A stretch of 64,000 nt of DNA from Antitrichia curtipendula (Eukaryota > Streptophyta > Bryopsida > Hypnales > Leucodontaceae), in assembly GCA_951230915.1 (NCBI GenBank), contig OX579641.1, forward strand, positions 21,616,254 to 21,680,253. The letters run 5' to 3'. Below are positions 58,493-64,000 of the stretch, piece by piece. Each line of letters starts with the position of its first letter. Positions within the stretch are counted from its first letter, which is position 1. Under the pieces are notes generated by a model, which worked only from the letters and a program-made list of their open reading frames with translations, made no database searches and was not told the origin of the DNA. A program made the translations under genes and the position numbers.

Positions 58493-58501
58493 AAACCCTA
58501 A
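58493..58501 (+). promoter_or_regulatory. Telo-box (AAACCCTAA) before the ATP synthase epsilon gene
   Basis: AAACCCTAA lies 118 bp before the ATG, a motif common near the 5' ends of plant housekeeping and mitochondrial-protein genes. A CACGTG G-box lies at about 58378-58383. Whether these are promoter or leader depends on the unknown transcription start. Confidence 0.45.
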
Positions 58502-58618
58502 TGCATACAATACCATTGGAAACGCTCGAGGCCAGTTGACTGAGGATTCCCATTGAACTCTGATTTCGTCGTGAAGGTGCCACTACAACAGTCGATCGAT
58601 CCATCGAAGGACGCAGCA

Positions 58619-58952
58619 ATGTCGGGAGCAACAGCGACGAGTGCTGTGCAGGCCGCGGCGCCATACTGGAGAATCGCAGGCATGACATACCTCTCGTACG
58701 CCAACACGTGCACGGCCATGGTGCGCAATTGCTTGAAGGAGCCTTTTAAGACCAAGGCGCTGCAACGCGAACACGCCTACTACAAATTCCAGCCCTACGT
58801 TGAAGGCGCTCCTCAGAAAGCAAATTGCGATTTCTTTGCTTTTGTCACTCTCTCAACTCTTATGAATAACCATTTCGATGAGGCTGAGTTTTATTGCATT
58901 ACGTTTTTTGCATGCAGTGGTGCGAGAGAGCGGCGTGCCGGAATCAAGCTAG
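58619..58952 (+). CDS. Mitochondrial F1Fo ATP synthase subunit epsilon (plant type)
   Basis: From the ATG at 58619: MSGATATSAVQAAAPYWRIA, then GMTYLSYANTCTAMVRNCLK and EPFKTKALQREHAYYKFQPY, then VEGAPQKA. This is the small (about 70-residue) epsilon subunit of the mitochondrial ATP synthase central stalk (family pattern VPFWRxAGMTYxxYSNxxAxxVRNCLKEP). An upstream in-frame start exists at 58553, but family alignment favours 58619. The family ends in a short hydrophilic tail (PTxRTES or PTIRSDTPEE): an exon after TGCATGCAG at 58918 reads VRESGVPESS and stops at 58952. The joining donor is unclear: at the expected place the sequence is GCAAATTGCG, with no GT. Without splicing the frame runs on to 58999 with an unrelated tail. 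The last exon is repeated at 59058-59092. Confidence 0.75.
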
Positions 58953-59130
58953 AATGGAATAGCTGGAGTGAGTCAAAGTTTCTTGCTCTGCTCTTATGAA
59001 TAATTTAGTAGGCATTTCGATGAGACTAAATTTTATTGCATTACGTTTCTTGTGCAGTGGTGCGAGAGAGCGGCGTGCCGGAATCAAGCTAGAAGGATTC
59101 AAAGTTTCTTGTGGCATCTAGAATTTTATT
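58857..59130 (+). repeat. 140-bp tandem duplication containing the last exon of the epsilon gene
   Basis: CTTATGAATAA, TTTTATTGCATTACGTTT, CAGTGGTGCGAGAGAGCGGC and GTGCCGGAATCAAGCTAGAA occur twice, 140 bp apart, both with an acceptor-like TGCAG. The exon core of 35 bp is identical in both copies. Confidence 0.85.
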
Positions 59131-59989
59131 TTGACCACCAGAGGTTTTTCAAAACAATAAAGCGACATCTTTTAGGGTAAATTGTGGACTTGCGCAGGAT
59201 GTGTGTGTGCTCCGTACTTGTAACTAGAATGTATAGCAGTTCATTACGTTTCACAAGCTAAAGTAGGTACTTCTGTTGTTGCGATTGACATGTTTTGTGA
59301 GAATCTTGTCCGGATCTCTTTGCTCTGTTGTATTGTACATCATCTTTATCGATTTATGCTTCCTCTGAGCGATCAAGTAGCGATCAAGTTGCACGAGTTG
59401 AGCGTACTTTTGTATGTTGAGTTTGAGATAGATGATGTGTAGTATGCTTTTCCAAAGTTGCAATGGAGCGTGGAATTTTGACAAACTACGCTGTCTAGTC
59501 TGAAAGTAGCGGCCTTGTGACATCTAGAATTTACGTCAGATGTTGATCGCCAGAGTTGCTTTTGAACAAAGCGATGTTTTCTAGGGTAAAGGTGGACTGA
59601 CCATTTGATGTTAGTTTCTTTACTCTATCTAGAATGTAGCAATATGTACAATGAATCACAAGCTGAAGTTTGTGCTTTCACATTTGCGAGTCTTACTCGA
59701 TCTCTTCTTTCTGTTTTAAATGATATTTTTTCGGTTTGTGTTGTGCTTCCTCTGGGTGAGCGATCAAAGTACCGATCAACTTATATGAGTTGAGCATATT
59801 TTGGTGGCCTTAGTCTGAGAGAGAGAGAGGACTGGTAAGTACTATATTTTTCGAAAGTGTGATAAAGACTGGAATCCTTGACAAAAATGTGTTTTATTCC
59901 AAAAGCTAGGAGTTTTAGGCTTCGGTTCATCAGCATACATCATCAACTGTGCATATTTGTTAGTTGCTGCTGATGCCATTTTCCTGTAA
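59131..59989. other. Intergenic or leader sequence with partially repeated motifs
   Basis: Phrases such as GCGATCAAGT and AGGGTAAA.TGGACT near 59160-59400 recur diverged near 59580-59800, suggesting an old duplication of about 420 bp. No exon recognised. Confidence 0.4.
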
Positions 59990-61361
59990 TTGGCTCCTAT
60001 TCGTGGAATGCCTCGAACTCACCTGCGCATTGAAGAATTTCTCGGATATTCGGCTTCACTTCTGGTACATCATTTTTTGCATTCTATTTGGTCCTTGCTT
60101 GCCAACGAGGGCTCCCCCGATGATTTTTTGACCAGCATCTCTTTCCTAATTTCCAATGGCCAAGTCAAGGTAAATAATGTTTAGAATAATTCGAATTGTA
60201 TTGATCCTGGCGTTTTGTTAAGTCATTATTTACTTGCGAACAAACGTCATTTTGTACTATATTACGAACTCTAACTATCTGTCAATCACTCCTAAGTATG
60301 TACAGTACAATGATCCATTTTTTCGACACGAGTCTGATTCGATCTTGAACACTTTCAGAAGAAATATAGCGAGCTGGAAAGACCTACAGACCGTGAGCAA
60401 CCTCAAGTGTCTTGCATATCTCACCTTTGAGCATTACAGTTCTCAATTTGATGATGCCCTTGATGGCAAATATGCACAGGAAGCATTGAAATTATTTTGA
60501 GATGAACAGAAATTTTTCCCAAGGAACTTTTGTCGACCGAACCGCAGACGTTTTGAGGATCTCTCAAGTGTGTTCAGAATTTGTAACGCCTTGATTGATC
60601 TGCTTACTGCCGTTACTTCCATCTGAGATAAATGTTAGCATAATGACTTTGTGAGGTCAATAAACTAGCCAACCTGCCGGGTGCACACCAGTGAAAATGT
60701 TTTGGATGAAGTGACCTTAGCTTTTTTTTCTAACCAAATAGTTGAATAGCAAGTATGGCTATATTTTTTTCTTACAGATGCAGAGTTGGATGCTTTCAAT
60801 CTTTCATCAAAGCTAAATCTCATCTAAGAAATTAGAATATTGCACCAAATTGGTGAGGTGACATCATGTGGAACCTTGAAAATCAGGTTCCGACTCCCAA
60901 ACCCATGTATAAAGGTTGACTAAGTATTCTACATTTTCTCAAAAATTATCATAGAACAATTAGCCGCACCAATTTTGGTGCAGCAAAAAGGCAATAATTA
61001 GCACAAAACGTTTTCACTGGTGCACACTCTATTCAGATGCTTCGTTTGTCAAGCCGGTGATACTTGAGGCCACAAAGAGCAGTATTTCACCCCAAAGGCC
61101 GGTTCCCAAATTACTGATTCAAGGACTCTGTAATACTGTGGTTAAGGCCTGGGATGCAGGTATAGTGTCATTTTCACTATTCCTTCGTAATTAAGGACGT
61201 TCGAATTGTACCTCTCGCATATGCAGTTTCAATTTGCTAGTAGTTGTTACTTAATTGTCCCAAGCTATTTCTCATGGTACCTTGGCCATTGGCCGAAGCC
61301 ATATATAGCCTTCTCCTCTGTGAACGCTGAAGAGATCAATCTTGGGCTTGGGAATTCCACG
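59990..61361 (+). CDS. Unrecognised multi-exon gene (partial model)
   Basis: Three exons can be supported. Exon A ends at 60169 (TSISFLISNGQVK then AAG/GTAAAT). Exon B starts after CCTAAG at 60297 and joins in phase: YVQYNDPFFRHESDSILNTF, then RRNIASWKDLQTVSNLKCLA. Exon C, 61037-61159, reads ASFVKPVILEATKSSISPQR, then PVPKLLIQGLCNTVVKAWDA, before GGTATAG. A weaker block at 61240-61361 reads WYLGHWPKPYIAFSSVNAEE. In exon B a TGA at 60498-60500 follows EALKLF, after which the frame stays open (DEQKFFPRNF ... ALIDLLTAVTSI) to about 60625, so the gene may be damaged. The start codon is not established: the frame at 59990 opens with TTG. I recognise no domain; the helical, Leu-rich character suggests an alpha-helical repeat protein, but that is a guess. 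Confidence 0.4.
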
Positions 61362-61781
61362 TATGTGTTTCTGCACCATAACTACACAGCTTCGTGTAGT
61401 TGTATCATTTACTTCCTACCTCCATATCTCCAGGCATTTTTGATATTTGACTTTTGTAACATGCGAGCTTGGCTCGATTTTCTACTGGTTTCTGTTTTCG
61501 TTTCTCAGAAAGGTCAGCTCTGCTCTAGATTGTTAGAGCATTAACTGAATCCGGGAAAAAAAAGGTAGACATACCATGCAGTCATAGGCTAATTTCTATT
61601 TTACCTACAAGGCTGCTTTGTACTTGTATGCATGTTTGACGTTTCAGACCTTGATATTGCAATGTGCTTTCATGCTGAAAACATTCAATTGGGATCGTCA
61701 ATATAGTACATGTAGTATGAAGGTTTTGAATGTTGGAATTGTCATTGTTTATCTTGCAGCGCAATTTTTGCACTTATCCGA

Positions 61782-63005
61782 ATGGCAGGCCTATGCCCTT
61801 CAACCGGAGTTAGATTCTTCATTGCTCTTGGCCTTCTTGCAGCAACAATACATTATGGAATGGCATGCATCCCCTACGAGGGGAATGCTCTTCTGACTTT
61901 TAAGGGTGGAATAACTTCAGATCCGACTGGCATATTTTCGGCATGGAACGCCTTGACTGACTATTGTAGTTGGCCTTACGTAGTTTGTGGTGTGGATGGG
62001 CATGCCACCAGTTTAGATATCCATCCCGATCCTTTGTCTAACAACCCAAGCATCTACCTCAGAGGTGAGTTCGTTACAAATTTTAAAGGCTTAAGTTTCA
62101 GGACTTCAAAGCTCTTCCGATTGAGATTTTGTAATATTACGAGTATTGACTGGACCAGTAATAACTTCTACAGGCACCATATCACCATCTTTGGCGAAGT
62201 TGACACACCTTACAAGGTTGGACTTGAGCAGCATGAAGAATCTTACTGGGTCACTTCCCTCGGCCTTTGGCACCATGAAGAATCTAACATACTTTGACGT
62301 GCAATCTAACAGACTCACTGGCTCCATTCCTCCATCTTACGGTGGCCTCACCAACCTCACTTGGCTCAGCCTAGGTGATAACATGTAAGATACAATCTTA
62401 TTTAGGAATGATACATTTCAACGTCTAAAGACTATTTATGTTCTGATGATGAAGTCTGTCCTTATTCATCAGTGTTTGATAACCTCCTTTTTTTTTTAAG
62501 AAATCTGATTGTTAAGGCGGCGTGCTTGCATTTCTGAATCAGGTTCATAGGGAATGTACCCTCCTCACTGGGGAATATAGGATCCACTCTCAAGTTTCTT
62601 TATCTTGGTGGATGTCAGCTGTCGGGCTCGATTCCTCAACCTTTGTACAAGCTCACTGGCTTACTGGCCCTATTTCTCAATGGAAACCATCTCACAGGTG
62701 GTATTTCTCCGATGATAGGACAACTGAACAGTAATCTAACCGTTCTTGACTTCTCCTACAACAATCTAACGGGGTACATTCCTTCAGCCATCGCCAACTT
62801 AAAGCAGCTTCATTCTTTGAACCTCTCACATAACAAGTTCTCCGACAGTCTTCCCCAAAGTCTTGGAAATCTCATGGCACTTTGTATCATGACACTTGAC
62901 AACAACCAATTCAGCGGCACTATTCCCGAAGGGCTTGCTACAAATCTGAAGAAGTTGATTTACATAAATCTTTCCAAAAACAAGTTAACCGGGCCGATTC
63001 CTTAA
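61782..63005 (+). CDS. Secreted LRR protein (DRT100/PGIP-like), three exons
   Basis: Exons 61782-62064, 62174-62384 and 62543-63005 with GTGAGT/CAG and GTAAGA/CAG introns of 109 and 158 bp, phases matching, give 318 residues. A signal peptide (RFFIALGLLAATIHYGMA) precedes the LRRNT_2 cap: NALLTFKGGITSDPTGIFSA and the paired cysteines of YCSWPYVVCG. Then about nine plant-type extracellular LRRs follow (LTRLDLSSMKNLTGSLPSAF; LHSLNLSHNKFSDSLPQSLG; LIYINLSKNKLTGPIP). There is no membrane span or kinase, so it is apoplastic, like polygalacturonase inhibitors or DRT100-type proteins. It stops at TAA 63003-63005 directly after GPIP. The C-terminal cap that should follow (SFDSNAGLCGNPLTPCQS) is present at 63035-63091 but in another frame. 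Whether this short version works is open. Confidence 0.75.
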
Positions 63006-63091
63006 GATGACCGTTTTCCTCCTTTCCTGCCTCGTCGTTTGATTCTAATGCTGGTCTTTGCGGGAATCCACTCACTCCTTGCCAGAGCTAA
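63006..63091 (+). pseudogene. Out-of-frame C-cap remnant of the LRR gene
   Basis: In the +2 frame relative to the LRR exon: FPASSFDSNAGLCGNPLTPC, then Gln-Ser-stop. The LCGxPLxxC motif is the normal C-terminal LRR cap. A small indel plus a stop near 63003-63010 separates it from the coding frame. Confidence 0.7.
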
Positions 63092-63510
63092 AGAATTGTC
63101 TGTTTAGTTAGAGAGTAGATTTTCCAAAATAGTTTGACAAACGGATTGTCTCCAACTATCTATGAATAAAGACTTCACTTGACGGACAGCTGTGAGCCTC
63201 GTTCAAGAATCGCATCTCGAATTTTGAGTTTTTGATTCAGGTAGCATTATAGTGAAGGTGTTCATTTCAAACCAACGGTTCATGGTTTGAGAGGCTCTCC
63301 TCGAGGACAAACAAATCGAGAAAAATGAGGTAGATAATTAGATGGAGGATATTGTGCACTAAAGTGGACGGCTTTCAAATTTCGGCAGCTTGTTGTGAAC
63401 AGAGGTAATATCTCCTTATTGACAACTCTCTTATTTCTTTTCCCGTCGCACCCTCCTTGTTTCTCTTTGCAACGATGTACTATACTAGCATAGATGGCCA
63501 ACTAACTAAC
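63092..63510. other. Short intergenic region between convergent genes
   Basis: 3' flanks of the LRR gene (plus) and ureidoglycolate amidohydrolase (minus). No other gene seen. Confidence 0.6.
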
Positions 63511-64000
63511 TCAATCAGATGAAAGGCGTGCCAAGGTCAGAGCGAGGACTTGCACACCCTTGGTCATGTCCTCCACCGAGGAGAACTCATCAAGACGATG
63601 ACTGTAACCTTTGTAACAAGGAACGAAGATCATGCCCATGGGTGCAATTCTGGCCATGAACAGAGAGTCATGATAAGCCCTGCTAATCATAAGCTTATAC
63701 TCCAGCCCAAGCAACACCGCAGATTCTCGTGCAGCTTGTACTATCTTCTCTCCACTTTGTGTAGGTGGGTCTTGGTTCACCGTCTCAAAACTGGTGATTT
63801 TGACATTCCGTTTCTTCGCAATTGTTTCTGCCGACGCTCGAATCCCTGCAACCACTTTGTCTCGCCGTGCTTCGTTGATGTCTCGGACGTCAATCTCAAG
63901 ACGAGCTTCCCGAGGAATGCTGTTCACTACTCCAGGGTGAATTTCAAGCACTCCCGTTGTGCCTACTATGTCCACTGACCCGGATGCCAGCACGTGCTCC
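63511..64000 (-). CDS. UAH: Ureidoglycolate amidohydrolase, C-terminal part, runs off the window
   Basis: 163 residues are open to the window edge, starting within an exon (ASGSVDIVGTTGVLEIHPGV). The sequence NSIPREARLEIDVRDI, then ETIAKKRNVKI, then FETVNQDPP, LMISRAYHDSLFMARIAPMG and CYKGYSHRLDEFSS match the C-terminal half of plant (S)-ureidoglycolate amidohydrolase, an M20-type metal enzyme that makes glyoxylate, CO2 and ammonia in the last step of purine (allantoin) breakdown in the ER. AYHDSLF and GYSH distinguish it from allantoate amidohydrolase, which has GHDA and GISH. GYSH supplies the C-terminal metal-ligand histidine. The end LALTLARLSSD is the normal C-terminus. The start and remaining exons lie beyond 64000. 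It appears intact and is convergent with the LRR gene. Confidence 0.9.
   Translation of the reverse strand, partial: EHVLASGSVDIVGTTGVLEIHPGVVNSIPREARLEIDVRDINEARRDKVVAGIRASAETIAKKRNVKITSFETVNQDPPTQSGEKIVQAARESAVLLGLEYKLMISRAYHDSLFMARIAPMGMIFVPCYKGYSHRLDEFSSVEDMTKGVQVLALTLARLSSD

Noticed and set aside
1..64000. Sex-chromosome or other non-recombining origin of the window
   Set aside because: The density of decayed genes would fit, but nothing in the sequence shows chromosome identity.

Overview
This window looks like nuclear DNA from a land plant. It is AT-rich, repeat-dense and gene-poor. The recognisable proteins are plant-type, and several have short GT-AG introns: a ureidoglycolate amidohydrolase, a mitochondrial ATP synthase epsilon subunit, a ZIFL-type MFS transporter, a plant SAC-domain phosphatase, an NB-ARC/LRR gene and an extracellular LRR protein. 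I cannot name the species. The proteins do not read like a familiar angiosperm, so a bryophyte, fern or gymnosperm is possible; that is a weak inference. I saw no reverse transcriptase, integrase or transposase reading frame. The repeats are mostly short non-autonomous DNA elements, foldback elements and tandem arrays.

Layout. 1-11 kb: foldback and MITE-type elements, including three copies of a family with TTAA-CCCC ends, and no convincing gene. 11-14.4 kb (minus): relic of an NB-ARC/LRR resistance gene with six in-frame stops in one otherwise continuous frame. 16-19.6 kb: 5' fragment of a SAC phosphoinositide phosphatase (plus) facing a decayed ZIFL transporter (minus). 19.9-21.1 kb: a Harbinger/Tourist-like MITE. 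21.4-23 kb (minus): an intact single-exon 527-residue gene with a 2OG-Fe(II) dioxygenase signature, the most interesting gene here. 23.8-26 kb: palindromic and GC-rich tandem arrays. 28-29.3 kb (plus): a PITH-domain pseudogene. 29.3-33.5 kb: a GC-richer non-coding block with tandem duplications. 33.5-35.7 kb (minus): two open frames in the same phase separated by one TAG, giving a coiled-coil plus RING-H2 protein, with an inverted minisatellite upstream.

36-58 kb is mostly AT-rich repeat sequence. It holds a decayed multi-exon gene of unknown family (40.8-45.8 kb), an 11-copy satellite of about 125 bp ending in a tRNA-like/SINE-like segment, a 1.37-kb element with an 8-bp target duplication, and more MITEs. 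The right end (58.4-64 kb) is the gene-rich part: ATP synthase epsilon with a duplicated last exon, an unrecognised multi-exon gene, a three-exon secreted LRR protein with a disrupted C-cap, and the C-terminal exon of ureidoglycolate amidohydrolase running off the window. The genes do not form an operon or an obvious pathway.

A theme is decay by nonsense and splice-site substitutions rather than frameshifts. In the two cases where family alignment tells what the codon should be (PITH and ZIFL), glutamine CAG has become TAG, which fits loss of methylated cytosine at CHG sites. All family names come from motif recognition by eye; no database search was possible.
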